64,000 nucleotides of DNA from Streptomyces sp. 1331.2 (lineage in GTDB: Bacteria; Actinomycetota; Actinomycetes; Streptomycetales; Streptomycetaceae): the NCBI RefSeq assembly GCF_900199205.1, contig NZ_OBMJ01000001.1, positions 682,001 to 746,000 on the forward strand, written 5' to 3'. The notes beneath the pieces are model-generated. The model had not been told where the DNA came from. It made no database searches and saw nothing but the letters and a program-made list of their open reading frames with translations. A program made the position numbers and the translations under genes. Position 1 is the first letter of the stretch. Each line of letters begins with the position of its first letter. This document shows, piece after piece, positions 42,798 to 53,603 of this stretch.

Positions 42798-44171
42798 TCA
42801 GCGTCCGACCGGCACGGAGTGCGCCTCCGCCTCCACCAGCTCGGCGATCGTGTCGAACGGCCGGTACTGCGCGAGCTCCGCGCCCAGCGCGCGGGCCCGC
42901 TCCTGGAACCGGCCCTCGCCGAGCACCCGGTCGACGGCGGCGCCGACCTCCACCGGTGCCGGACGGCCCGTCCGCAGGTCCAGCCCCACGCCCGACCACT
43001 GCACCCGGGCCGCCACCTCCGGCTTGTCCTCGCTCGCCCCGGCCACCACCAGCGGCACCCCGTACCGCAGCGCCGTCTGCACCCCGCCGTAGCCGCCGTT
43101 GCTGACCAGCAGGTCGGTGTGCGGCAGCAGCCGCTCGAACGGGACGTAGTCGACGGCCCGCACGTTCCCCGGCAGGCTCCCGCCGAGCAGCCCGGCCAGC
43201 GCCTGCGGGCCGCCCTGGCGGCCGGTCGCGGCCACCACCAGGAGGTCCCGCTCCGCCAGCGCGGTGACGGTCGGGGCGACCAGCTCGCCGAGGTCGTCGT
43301 TGGCCAGCGTCCCCTGGGTCACCACGACGACCGGCCGGCCGGCCGTCAGCTCGCCCCACCAGGAGGGCAGCGGCTGCTCGTCCCCGACGGCGCCCGGCAG
43401 CGCGCCGATCAGGCGGAAGCCGGCCGGGGCGTCGCTGCGCGGGTACTCGAAACCCGGGACGGTCAGCTGCAGGAAGTGGTCCGGCACCGTCACGGCGGCG
43501 AGCCCGCGCGGCCCCCGCGGCGCCTCGACGCCCAGCCCGGCGTACACCTTCTCGGTGTACCGCCGCAGCGGCTCGGCGCGCCGGTCCGCCTCCTCCTGCA
43601 GCGCCCGGTTGCGGGCCCGGCCCTCCTCCCCCGGCAGCGGCGGCAGCCCCGGCCCGAAGGGCGCGGTGTCCACGCTGGGCAGCATCGCCGGGGTGACCCC
43701 GATGCCGATCAGCGCCGGGCGCTGCGACCGCGGCCGGCTCAGCGCCAGCGGCAGCGCGCCCTGCAGGAAGGCGTCCGCGATCACGGCGTCCGCCGGGAAG
43801 TCCGCCAGCAGCGCGAGCAGCGCCCGGTACTGGGCCGGGATCGGGTCGAGGAAGACGTGCCGCGCGTCGAAGGCCAGCCGCTCCGGACCGGGCGGCAGGC
43901 TCGACCGTCCCGGGAAGCTGCCGTCGAGGTCGCGGTCGTCGAAGTCCGCCTCGGCGGGCAGCGCGACGAACCGCACCCCCGCCCGCTCGGCCGCGCCGGC
44001 GAACCGCGAGCCGCCCAGGAACACCACCTCGTGCCCGCGGGCGGCGAGGTCGGCGGAGACGGCCAGCAGCGGGCCGGTGTGGCCGTGTGCGGGCAGGGCG
44101 GTGGTGATGATCCTGGACAGCGGAGGCTCCTCGGTCGTGCTCGGGCCACTCGGTTCGTGGTCGGCGCTCAC
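42798..44171 (-). CDS. GT1-family (MGT-type) glycosyltransferase
   Basis: About 457 residues. N-terminal ALPAHGHTGPLLAVSADLAARGH is the acceptor-domain opening of macrolide-type transferases; the C-terminal domain has VTQGTLAND, VDYVPFERLLPHTDLLVSNGGYGG and AGASEDKPEVAARV, the nucleotide-sugar site. I choose GTG 44171 since GGAGG is 8 bases before it. It follows the SDR by 58 bp in the same direction. It may glycosylate a small hydrophobic acceptor; GT1 enzymes of this type also inactivate macrolides. Confidence 0.9.
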   Translation of the reverse strand: MSADHEPSGPSTTEEPPLSRIITTALPAHGHTGPLLAVSADLAARGHEVVFLGGSRFAGAAERAGVRFVALPAEADFDDRDLDGSFPGRSSLPPGPERLAFDARHVFLDPIPAQYRALLALLADFPADAVIADAFLQGALPLALSRPRSQRPALIGIGVTPAMLPSVDTAPFGPGLPPLPGEEGRARNRALQEEADRRAEPLRRYTEKVYAGLGVEAPRGPRGLAAVTVPDHFLQLTVPGFEYPRSDAPAGFRLIGALPGAVGDEQPLPSWWGELTAGRPVVVVTQGTLANDDLGELVAPTVTALAERDLLVVAATGRQGGPQALAGLLGGSLPGNVRAVDYVPFERLLPHTDLLVSNGGYGGVQTALRYGVPLVVAGASEDKPEVAARVQWSGVGLDLRTGRPAPVEVGAAVDRVLGEGRFQERARALGAELAQYRPFDTIAELVEAEAHSVPVGR

Positions 44172-44229
44172 CGTACGGACCTCCGGCAGACGACCGATCA
44201 ACGCCTCGGCACCCCGGTCCTGCAGGCCC

Positions 44230-45009
44230 TCAGCGCCCCAGCACCGCGCCGCCGTTGACGCCGATCACCTGGCCGGTGACGTACCCGCAGGCCGGCGAGA
44301 CCAGGTAGGCCACCGCGTCGGCCACGTCGGCGGGCGTTCCGGCCCGGCCGACCAGGGTGTCGGCCACCTTCCGGGCGTGGAACTCCTCGCTCCACCCCGC
44401 GCCGAAGATCTCGGTCTCCTCGATGTAGCCGGGCGCGAGGACGTTGACCGTGATCCCGTCCGGCCCCAACTGCCGGGCCAGGCCGAAGGCCCAGCCGTGC
44501 AGGGCGGCCTTCGCGGCGGCGTACGAGCCGGCCGAGTGCGGCCCCGCCCCGCCGCGCTGGGCCGCCGCCGAACTGATCACCACCAAGCGGCCGCCGGGGC
44601 GGCGCAGCGCGCCCTGCAGGGCGGTGGTCAGCAGCACGGCGGTGAGCAGGTTGACGTCCAGGTCGTGCCGCCACGAGCGGGCCAGCGCGGCCAGGCTGTC
44701 GTCCTCGGGCGGGGTGACGATGGCGCCCGCGTTGTTCACCAGGGCGTCCACCGGGCCGAGTCCGGCGATCCGGTCGGCCGCCGCCGCCACCGCCGCCGGA
44801 TCGGTCAGGTCGGCCGCCACCGGGACGATCCGCCCCGGCCCCGCCTCCCGCTCGATCTCCTCCCGGGCCTGCTCCAGCACAGCCGCCCGACGCCCGACGG
44901 TCACCACCCGGCGCCCCTCCCCGGCCAGCCGGGCCGCGATCGCCCGCCCGATCCCGGTACCCCCGCCGGACACCACCGCGAGCCCGTCCCCCGCCATGTC
45001 ATCCCCCAT
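44230..45009 (-). CDS. SDR-family oxidoreductase
   Basis: 259 residues. SGGGTGIG (N-terminal cofactor motif), NNAG, catalytic serines in VISSAAAQRGG and YAAAK, and the C-terminal GQVIGVNGGAVLG typical of FabG-like enzymes. The pair of arginines after strand 2 (VGRRAAV) suggests NADP. Start uncertain: ATG 45009 has AAGGGGA at 7 bases; ATG 44997 also has a site. Probably co-transcribed with the glycosyltransferase gene. Confidence 0.9.
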   Translation of the reverse strand: MGDDMAGDGLAVVSGGGTGIGRAIAARLAGEGRRVVTVGRRAAVLEQAREEIEREAGPGRIVPVAADLTDPAAVAAAADRIAGLGPVDALVNNAGAIVTPPEDDSLAALARSWRHDLDVNLLTAVLLTTALQGALRRPGGRLVVISSAAAQRGGAGPHSAGSYAAAKAALHGWAFGLARQLGPDGITVNVLAPGYIEETEIFGAGWSEEFHARKVADTLVGRAGTPADVADAVAYLVSPACGYVTGQVIGVNGGAVLGR

Positions 45010-45301
45010 CACGCCGTCCCCTTCGGTGCTGAACCGACCCCCCGTACGGTAGCGAGGCACGCGAGCGGGCCGGCATCGGGGGGATGGGTGCGTACCCGCC
45101 GGCCCCGCCGGCCCCGAGGAGGTCATCGCCGCAAGGCGCCACCACCACCCGCCCCTGGCCGTCACCAACTGACTCCGGCTCACGGATCCACGACACCGAC
45201 CCGCACACCCGACTCCGCCCCCGGTCCGCCGCCACCCCCGGCCGACCCGTCAACCGCCCCGGCCTCGCGGTCGGGGCGGTCGGGGCGGTCGGGCGTGGGG
45301 G

Positions 45302-46141
45302 TCATGCGCGGCCGGGGACGATCGGGAGGCCGCGCTTGTGCTCGGTACGGCGGTAGTGGCCGAGGACGGTGGTGACGGTGTCCTCGGCGACCGGGCGGCC
45401 CTCCAGGAAGTCGTCCAGGGCGTCGTAGGTGACACCGAGGGCGTCCTCGTCGGGGCGGCCGGGGGCGAGGTTCTCCAGGTCGGCGGTCGGGGTCTTCTTG
45501 ACCAGCTCGGCCGGTGCACCCAACGCCTCGGCGAGTGAACGGACCTGACGCTTCGTCAGACCGGACAGCGGCATCACGTCGGCCGCGCCGTCGCCGAACT
45601 TGGTGAAGAAGCCGACGGCCGCCTCCGCCGCGTGATCGGTGCCGACGACCAGACCGCCGTTGGCACCGGCCGCTGCGTACTGGACCACCATCCGCTGGCG
45701 GGCCTTGACGTTGCCGCGGACGAAGTCCTCGTGGGCGTGGTCGGTGAAGGTCAGCCCGGCGGCCAGCAGGGCGTCCAGGGCGGCGTCGGTGGCGGGCTTG
45801 ATGTCGACGGTCAGCAGCTCGTCCGCCTCGATGAACGCGACGGCCCGCTGCGCATCCTCCTCGTCCGCCTGCACCCCGTACGGCAGCCGCATCGCACAGA
45901 ACGCCGCCGGGTACCCGTCGGCGCGCAGCCGGTCCACGGCGAGCCGGCAGAGCCGCCCGGCGGTGGTGGAGTCCACCCCGCCGCTGATCCCGAGCACCAG
46001 CGTCCGGGCGCCGGCGGCACGGACCTGCTCGGCGAGGAAGGCGACGCGCCGCTCGGCCTCCCGCAGCGGGTCGGCGACGGGCACGACCCCGAGGGCGCGG
46101 GCGATCTCCCGCTGGAGGTCGGCGGTCAGGGGCTCGGTCAT
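45302..46141 (-). CDS. nadE: NH3-dependent NAD(+) synthetase
   Basis: 279 residues, the length of the bacterial ammonia-dependent enzyme. The N-type ATP pyrophosphatase P-loop is LGISGGVDSTTAGRL (about residues 49-63), followed by RLPYGVQADEEDAQ, VRGNVKARQRM, GTDHAAEAAVGFFTKFGDGAAD and KTPTADLE, all conserved in NadE. It lacks a glutaminase domain. It catalyses the last step of NAD synthesis. The ATG overlaps the SMP-30 stop (ATGA), so it is translated from the same message. Confidence 0.97.
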   Translation of the reverse strand: MTEPLTADLQREIARALGVVPVADPLREAERRVAFLAEQVRAAGARTLVLGISGGVDSTTAGRLCRLAVDRLRADGYPAAFCAMRLPYGVQADEEDAQRAVAFIEADELLTVDIKPATDAALDALLAAGLTFTDHAHEDFVRGNVKARQRMVVQYAAAGANGGLVVGTDHAAEAAVGFFTKFGDGAADVMPLSGLTKRQVRSLAEALGAPAELVKKTPTADLENLAPGRPDEDALGVTYDALDDFLEGRPVAEDTVTTVLGHYRRTEHKRGLPIVPGRA

Positions 46142-47085
46142 TCCGACTCCTCGGGGCAGCGGACGCGGTGGGTGCCCGTCATCGACGTCACCAGGGAGTA
46201 CAGCGAGGTGGTGGCGGTGATGAACAGCCGGTTGTTCTTCGGGCCGCCGAAGGTGAGGTTGGAGACGGGCTCGGGGACGAGGATACGGCCGATGAGCGTG
46301 CCGTCGGGGGCGTAGCAGTGGATGCCGTCGCCGAAGGCGGCCGCCCAGAGCCGCCCGTCACAGTCGAAGCGGATGTTGTCGAAGCGGATCCGCCCCGCGG
46401 GGCCGTCGCCGCCCTTGGCGAAGACGCCGCCGTCGGCGAGGGTCCCGTCCGCGCGGATGTCGAAGACCCGGATGTGGCCTTCCCGGGAGTCGGAGACGTA
46501 GAGCCGCTGCTCGTCGGCGGAGAGCACCAGCCCGTTCGGCCCGGTGAAGCCGTCGGCGGCCAGCTGGACCTCGCCGCTGCGCGGGTCGATCCGGTAGACG
46601 TGGCAGGCGCCGATCTCGGACTCGGCGCGGTGGCCCTCGTAGTCGCTGGTGATGCCGAAGTCCGGGTCGGAGAACCAGATCGCGCCGTCCGACCGGACCA
46701 CCGCGTCGTTGGGCGAGTTGAGCCGCTTGCCCCGGTAGCGGTCGGCGAGGACGGTCGTGCGGCCGTCGTGCTCGGTGCGGGTGACCCGGCGGTTGCCCTG
46801 TTCGCAGCTGATCAGCCGGCCTTCGCGGTCGAGGGTGTTGCCGTTGGTGTGCCCGGCCGGGGAGCGGAGGACGCCGACCGTGCCGGTGGCCTCGTCCCAG
46901 CGCAGCAGGCGGTCGTTGGGGATGTCGCTCCAGATCAGCTGGCGCCAGGCGGGCAGGTAGAGCGGGCCCTCGGCCCAGCGGCAGTCGCCGTGCAGCTTCT
47001 CCAGCCGGGTGTCGCCGTTGACGCAGTAGCGAAACCTGTCATCCAGGATCTCATACAGGCCGAACTCGATGGAGCCAGACATCAT
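46138..47085 (-). CDS. Cytoplasmic SMP-30/gluconolactonase-family protein
   Basis: 315 residues without signal peptide. Propeller motifs with the family metal site: CRWAEGPLYLP (the EGP glutamate), LNSPNDAVVRSDGAIWFSDPDFG (asparagine ligand), GPNGLVLSADEQRLYVSDSREG (aspartate region). Such enzymes hydrolyse sugar lactones. Two adjacent ATGs (47085, 47082) are possible; GGGGTGA favours the second. It precedes nadE with an ATGA overlap and is divergent from an Lrp regulator that probably controls it. Confidence 0.9.
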   Translation of the reverse strand: MMSGSIEFGLYEILDDRFRYCVNGDTRLEKLHGDCRWAEGPLYLPAWRQLIWSDIPNDRLLRWDEATGTVGVLRSPAGHTNGNTLDREGRLISCEQGNRRVTRTEHDGRTTVLADRYRGKRLNSPNDAVVRSDGAIWFSDPDFGITSDYEGHRAESEIGACHVYRIDPRSGEVQLAADGFTGPNGLVLSADEQRLYVSDSREGHIRVFDIRADGTLADGGVFAKGGDGPAGRIRFDNIRFDCDGRLWAAAFGDGIHCYAPDGTLIGRILVPEPVSNLTFGGPKNNRLFITATTSLYSLVTSMTGTHRVRCPEESE

Positions 47086-47104
47086 TCACCCCGCGCAGTC
47101 ATTG

Positions 47105-47129
47105 ACCGGATCTGTTCCGGTGAACCGGA
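47105..47129. promoter_or_regulatory. Triple half-site operator ACCGGA/TCCGGT
   Basis: Three alternating half-sites ACCGGA (47105-47110), TCCGGT (47116-47121) and ACCGGA (47124-47129) form two overlapping perfect palindromes in the 72-bp gap between the SMP-30/nadE operon and the Lrp gene. Multi-site arrangements suit Lrp/AsnC oligomers, so this is the likely autoregulatory site. Confidence 0.6.
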
Positions 47130-47157
47130 GTATGTCAGAGCGCGGTATGGTCCCACC

Positions 47158-47612
47158 ATGGCCCCCACCCGCACCGAGCACCTCGACGACACCGACCGCG
47201 CACTGCTCCTCCTGCTCCAGCAGGACGCCGGGCAGCCGTACGCGGCCCTGGGCAAGGCCGTGGGGCTCTCCACGGCGGCGGCGCACGAGCGGGTGCGCAA
47301 GCTGCGCGAGCGCGGAGTGATCCGCCGCACCACGGTGGAGGTGGACCCGAAGGCCCTCGGGCTCGGGGTGCTGTCCTTCGTGATGGTGGACTCCTCGGCC
47401 TGGATGGGCGATTCGGCGAAGGCCTTCGCGGCCATCCCCGAGATCGAGGAGGCGCACGTCATCGCCGGCAGCGCCTCGGTGCTGGTCAAGGTGCGGACGG
47501 CGACCACCGAACAGCTCCAGGACGTGCTGCGGCGGCTCTACGCGATCCAGGGCGTGAACGGGACACAGGCGACCGTCGTCCTGGAGACCTTCTTCGAACG
47601 GCCGCCCGCACC

Positions 47613-47616
<4 letters not shown>
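47158..47616 (+). CDS. Lrp/AsnC-family transcriptional regulator
   Basis: 152 residues. Winged HTH at about 10-60 (LDDTDRALLLLLQQDAGQPYAALGKAVGLS..VRKLRERGVI) and a RAM effector domain (IPEIEEAHVIAGSASVLVKV). The EEAHVIAGSASVLVKVR strand-turn is typical of this family. It is divergent from the SMP-30/nadE unit and converges on ftsH with a 4-bp overlap. An amino acid is the likely effector. Confidence 0.93.
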
Positions 47617-49697
<2,081 letters not shown>

Positions 49698-49754
49698 CCA
49701 CGCTCACCACCTCTCGAAGGCCTCCGGGCCTCCGTCTCCATGGTCGAGCGCGGC

Positions 49755-50414
49755 TCAGGAGAAGTCGAGCGAGTCCGTCCGGGTGCGCTTGAGCTCGAAG
49801 AACTTCGGGTACCCGGCCAGCAGCCGGACGCCCTCGAAGACCCGTACGGCGTCCTCGCCGCGCGGGATCGCGCTGAGCACCGGGCCGAAGAAGGCGACGC
49901 CGTCCACGTGGATGGTCGGCGTGCCGACCTCCTCGCCGACCGGGTCCATGCCCTCGTGGTGGCTCTTGCGCAGCGCGATGTCGTACTCGGTGCTGGTCGC
50001 GGCGTCGGCCAGCTCCTCGGGCAGGCCGGCCGCGACCAGGGCCTCCCGGATGACGGTGTCGTCGGCGGGCCGGTCCTGGTTGTGGAAGCGGGTGCCGAGT
50101 TCGGTGTACAGGTCGCGCAGCACGTGCTGGCCGTGCTTCTCGGCGGCCGCGATGCAGACCCGGACGGGGCCCCAGCCGGTGGTCATCAGGCGCTGGTAGC
50201 GCTCGGGCAGGTCGGTGCGGCCCTCGTTGAGGACGGACAGGCTCATCACCCGGAAGGTCAGGTCGAGCTCGCGGTGGCGCGCGACCTCCAGGATCCACCG
50301 GGAGGTGATCCAGGCGAACGGGCAGACGGGGTCGAAGTAGAAGTCGACCTTGGTGGGCTTCGTCGGGTTGTCGGCCGGGGTGTCGGTCGCGCTGTTCGTC
50401 AGGGTGTTCGTCAT
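49755..50414 (-). CDS. DsbA-family thiol oxidoreductase (mycothiol-dependent nitroreductase type)
   Basis: 219 residues. The active site is [16 protein letters not shown] near residue 27: a CPFAW motif with only one cysteine, as in Rv2466c-like mycothiol-dependent enzymes, whose helical insert and cis-Pro ([16 protein letters not shown]) are also present. It reduces substrates using mycothiol in the cytoplasm. An upstream gap of 166 bp contains the direct repeat CTTCAGGGCGATTC twice. Confidence 0.9.
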   Translation of the reverse strand: MTNTLTNSATDTPADNPTKPTKVDFYFDPVCPFAWITSRWILEVARHRELDLTFRVMSLSVLNEGRTDLPERYQRLMTTGWGPVRVCIAAAEKHGQHVLRDLYTELGTRFHNQDRPADDTVIREALVAAGLPEELADAATSTEYDIALRKSHHEGMDPVGEEVGTPTIHVDGVAFFGPVLSAIPRGEDAVRVFEGVRLLAGYPKFFELKRTRTDSLDFS

Positions 50415-50580
50415 ACCGATGAGATTAGCGGTCGAGTGGACCGCTCTGCAGTGCCAATTAGTAGGCGTTTTATTGGGCCACTTCGGGTCGCTTCAGGGCG
50501 ATTCAGGGAGCTTCAGGGCGATTCGGGCCGCCGTTGCGGGACGGGCGCTTGGAGCCGCCGCTTCGACCCTCCGCCGGCAC

Positions 50581-52194
50581 TCAGCTGCAGGTCGTCCCGT
50601 CCGCCGGCACCGTGCCGTCCAGCAGGTAGGCGTCCACGGTCTGCTTCAGGCAGGGGTTCCCGGTGTTGTAGCCGCCGTGCCCCTCCCCCTGCAGGGTGAC
50701 GGTGACGCCGACGCCCGCGCCGAGCTGCTGCGCCATCGCCCGGGCGCCCTCGACCGGCGTGGCCGGGTCACCGGTGGTGCCGACCACCAGGATCGGGGCG
50801 GCGCCGGGGGCCGCGACCTCCGGGTGGTCACCCTTGCCGGGGACGGGCCAGCCGGTGCAGCCGGTCAGGCCCCAGGCGGTGAAGGCGCCGAAGACCGGGG
50901 AGGCGGCCTGGAACTGCGGCAGCTGCTGCTGGACGTCCTGGTCGGAGTAGCGCTGCCGCGCGTCCACGCAACCGATCGCCCGGTTCGCGGCGCTCAGGTT
51001 GCTGTAGTGGCCCTGCGCGTCGCGCCCGTTCAGCCCGTCGGCGAGCTGGAGCAGCGTGTTGCCGGTGCCCTGGTCCATCGCCTCGGTGAGCCCGGCGGCG
51101 AGCACCGGCCAGGTCTCCTGGCTGTACAGGGCGCCTGCGATGCCGGTGACGGCCAGGTTCTCGGTGAGCTGCCGCCCGCTCTGGGTGGGCAGCGGCGACT
51201 GCTGGAGCTTGCGCACCAGCGCGGTGACCTTCGCGGTGCCCTCCTCGCCGCCCGCGCCGGTCGGGCAGGAGCTGCCGGCCTGGCCGGCGCAGGCCTTCAT
51301 GAAGTCGTCGAGGGCGAGTTGGAAGCCCTGGGCCTGGCCGAGCGCGGACTGCTGCGGGTCCTTGGTCGGGTCGATCACCGAGTCCAGCACGAGCCGGCCG
51401 ACCTCCTGCGGGAACAGGTGCGCGTAGACACCGCCGAGCTGGGTGCCGTAGCTGATGCCGAAGTAGGAGAGCTTCCGGTCGCCCAGCACCTGCCGCATCA
51501 GGTCCATGTCCCGCGCGGCGCTCTCGGTGTCGACGTACGGCAGCACCGGGCCGGAGTTGTGCTCGCAGGCGGAGACGAACCGGGCGTTGCTGTCGTCCAG
51601 CGCCTTCACCCCGGCCGGGTCGTCGGGGGTGCTGTCGGCGGCGACGCCGGCGTCCATCGCCTGGTCGTCCAGGCACGTCACGCCGTCGCTGGCGCCGACC
51701 CCGCGCGGGTCGAAACTGACCAGGTCGTAGCGGGAGTTGAGGGAGGCGTAGGTCTGGGCGAGGGCGGGCAGGGTGGCCACCCCGGAGGCGCCGGGGCCGC
51801 CGAAGTTGAACAGCAGCGAGCCGATCCGCTGCTGTTCGTCCCTGGCCCTGCTGCGGATCAGGGCCAGGTCGATGGTCCTGCCGTCCGGCTTGGCGTGGTC
51901 CAGCGGGGCCTTGAGGGTGGCGCACTGCCAGTCGCCGGCGGGCGCGGTGCCGCCGCCCTGGGCGGTGCTGGGGGCGGCGCAGGCGTGCCAGTCCAGTTTC
52001 TGGGCGGCCAGCCCGGTGGGCGATCCGGTCGCCGACCCGCCGCCCGATCCTGCCGCCGTTCCGGAGGCCGGGGAGGCCGGGGAGGTCGGTGCGGGCTCGG
52101 CGGCGGAGGAGCTGTCGCCCTGGCAGCCGGTGGCGGCGGTGAGCAGCAGCGCGGTCAGGCCGAGCGCTCCTGCGCCGCGAACGACGGTGTGCAT
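50581..52194 (-). CDS. Exported lipoprotein alpha/beta hydrolase, tripeptidyl-aminopeptidase type
   Basis: 537 residues. Signal with lipobox LLTAATGC, then a Ser/Pro/Gly linker. Alpha/beta-hydrolase motifs: LFNFGGPGASG (oxyanion), SFDPRGVGASDG, nucleophile in YFGISYGTQLGG, and a TAP-like C-terminal domain (CTGWPVPGKG, PILVVGTTGDPATPVEGARAMA with the acid, GEGHGGY with the histidine). These secreted peptidases remove N-terminal tripeptides from exported proteins (SlpD/SlpE and Tap relatives). ATG 52194 chosen for the signal. Confidence 0.92.
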   Translation of the reverse strand: MHTVVRGAGALGLTALLLTAATGCQGDSSSAAEPAPTSPASPASGTAAGSGGGSATGSPTGLAAQKLDWHACAAPSTAQGGGTAPAGDWQCATLKAPLDHAKPDGRTIDLALIRSRARDEQQRIGSLLFNFGGPGASGVATLPALAQTYASLNSRYDLVSFDPRGVGASDGVTCLDDQAMDAGVAADSTPDDPAGVKALDDSNARFVSACEHNSGPVLPYVDTESAARDMDLMRQVLGDRKLSYFGISYGTQLGGVYAHLFPQEVGRLVLDSVIDPTKDPQQSALGQAQGFQLALDDFMKACAGQAGSSCPTGAGGEEGTAKVTALVRKLQQSPLPTQSGRQLTENLAVTGIAGALYSQETWPVLAAGLTEAMDQGTGNTLLQLADGLNGRDAQGHYSNLSAANRAIGCVDARQRYSDQDVQQQLPQFQAASPVFGAFTAWGLTGCTGWPVPGKGDHPEVAAPGAAPILVVGTTGDPATPVEGARAMAQQLGAGVGVTVTLQGEGHGGYNTGNPCLKQTVDAYLLDGTVPADGTTCS

Positions 52195-52399
52195 GGGGCG
52201 GGTCCACCTCTCGGGTCTGCCGGGTACCCGGCGCGCGGCGGGACGGCGTACGCCCGGCGCGCGGCGCGGTCGACGCACCACAGACCCTAGGGGCCGGAGA
52301 CCGCGCATGCCCTCCGGGAACCTCCGGACGGAGGGCGTGCGCCGCTCGGTCTGCCACCGGCCGGCCGAGTGAGGAGAGCCCCCTGCCGGCCGGGTGAGG

Positions 52400-52429
52400 G
52401 GAGCCCCCTGCCGATCGGCAGGGGGCTCC
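52400..52429. terminator. 30-bp perfect palindrome hairpin
   Basis: The sequence is a perfect palindrome: a 13-bp stem GGAGCCCCCTGCC closed by GATC. A partial second copy of the left arm (GAGCCCCCTGCCGG) lies just before it from about 52376. It would fold as a strong hairpin on either strand. Position between the peptidase promoter and the following + strand fragment suggests termination or insulation. Confidence 0.65.
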
Positions 52430-52540
52430 AGGAGCCTTTCCCCTCAGGAACCTCCCGATCGGCACATGTGCGGAAAGCGACGCCGCGTCAGGATGACGGT
52501 CATCGGGGCTCCTCGGCGGAGCCCGGGAAGGAGCTTTCCC

Positions 52541-52633
52541 ATGACCGTGCTGTCACTCGTGCTCACGCTGTCCGTCGCTGCCCTGTCCGCCGTGGCCTTC
52601 TCCGCCGCCGTTCCCGCTGGTGCCTCCGAAGGC
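52541..52633 (+). pseudogene. Possible truncated secreted-protein gene (signal peptide only)
   Basis: GGAAGGAG with ideal spacing precedes an ATG followed by a convincing signal sequence (MTVLSLVLTLSV..AALSAVAFSAAVPAGASEG). From about 52634 the frame runs antisense through the DUF6461-like gene, up to a stop at 53278, and no longer looks coding. Either the gene was cut by a rearrangement, or a small exported peptide is made whose stop I cannot locate in this frame. Confidence 0.35.
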
Positions 52634-53383
52634 TCAGCGCGGCTGCATTCCCGGCTTCCCGCGCACCGCGTACGCCGGCAGGCGCAGGCCGTCGAGGGCG
52701 GCCCGGGGCAGGCTCAGCCCGAACCGCCGCTCGACGGCGCCGAGGGCGCGGCGGTGGGCAGCGCCGGCACCGGCTCCGGCACCCGCACTGCCCGCCACCT
52801 CGGGGTCGCAGGGGGTGACGCCGTCCCGCTCCAGCACGCTCGCCGCGACCAGGTCCGGCACCAGCAGGTCGGGCTCCTGCCCCCAGCGCCAACGCTCCTC
52901 GCCGAGGCCGAAGCCGCACAGCACGGCGCCGTCGCGGGCGTAGTCGAGCAGTGCCGGCCGCTGCTCCGGCATCGGCCGGAAGTGCACCACCTCGACTCCG
53001 TCGCGCGCTATCTCGGTGAGCAGTTCGCCGCCGGTGGAGTCGCCGTACTCGATCGCGAACGACCAGCCTCCGCACTCGCCGACCCTGATCACGCCGTCGC
53101 CGTCGTCGCCCGGGCGGTAGACCTCGATGTCCAGGTCGCGGACCTCGGTGTCGCTGATCGGCTCGGTGCCGGCGGCCGGATCGGCGCCCATCCGGCGGGC
53201 GAGTTCCCGGGGCGGGATCCCCCGGGCGAACACCACGCCGCCGATCTCACCGTCCTCGTCGGGCCGGCCCGCCGCTGACCCGCCGGTGCGCGGCCCGCCG
53301 ATCTCCGCGAGCCACTGGATGCCGTCGCCCCACCGGATGCCGTCGCCGCCCTCGCCCGCTCCTTCGCACGTGCCGTCCGTCAT
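52634..53383 (-). CDS. DUF6461-like protein
   Basis: 249 residues. From memory it matches DUF6461 (GIQWLAEIGG near the start, VVFARGIPPRELARRMGAD, ECGGWSFAIEYGD). These are cytoplasmic proteins of unknown role, sometimes compared with immunity proteins. GGGAGGGCGGC precedes the ATG. A Gly/Ala repeat (SAGAGAGAGAAH) separates an uncommon C-terminal 40 residues that overlap the antisense signal-peptide fragment's reading frame. Confidence 0.7.
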   Translation of the reverse strand: MTDGTCEGAGEGGDGIRWGDGIQWLAEIGGPRTGGSAAGRPDEDGEIGGVVFARGIPPRELARRMGADPAAGTEPISDTEVRDLDIEVYRPGDDGDGVIRVGECGGWSFAIEYGDSTGGELLTEIARDGVEVVHFRPMPEQRPALLDYARDGAVLCGFGLGEERWRWGQEPDLLVPDLVAASVLERDGVTPCDPEVAGSAGAGAGAGAAHRRALGAVERRFGLSLPRAALDGLRLPAYAVRGKPGMQPR

Positions 53384-53603
53384 GCCGCCCTCCCCTGGCG
53401 CCGGCCTGCGGTGGCCAGGCGCGCCGGTCGGCACCCTAGCCGAGACCACCGACGGCCGGAGCCCGCCCGCTCACCGGTTCGGTGCCGGAACCGGCCCGGT
53501 GCGGGCCGGCATCCACCCTCGACCGACCGAACGGAGGCTGATCCGACCGCCGAACTCACCTGGTCCGCGCCGCCGTTCACCCGACTCCGGTGCGCGAGGC
53601 GGT

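Noticed and set aside
52634..53278. Extension of the signal-peptide frame to a 245-residue protein
   Set aside because: From 52634 the frame is antisense to a gene with recognisable family blocks and its translation is low complexity.
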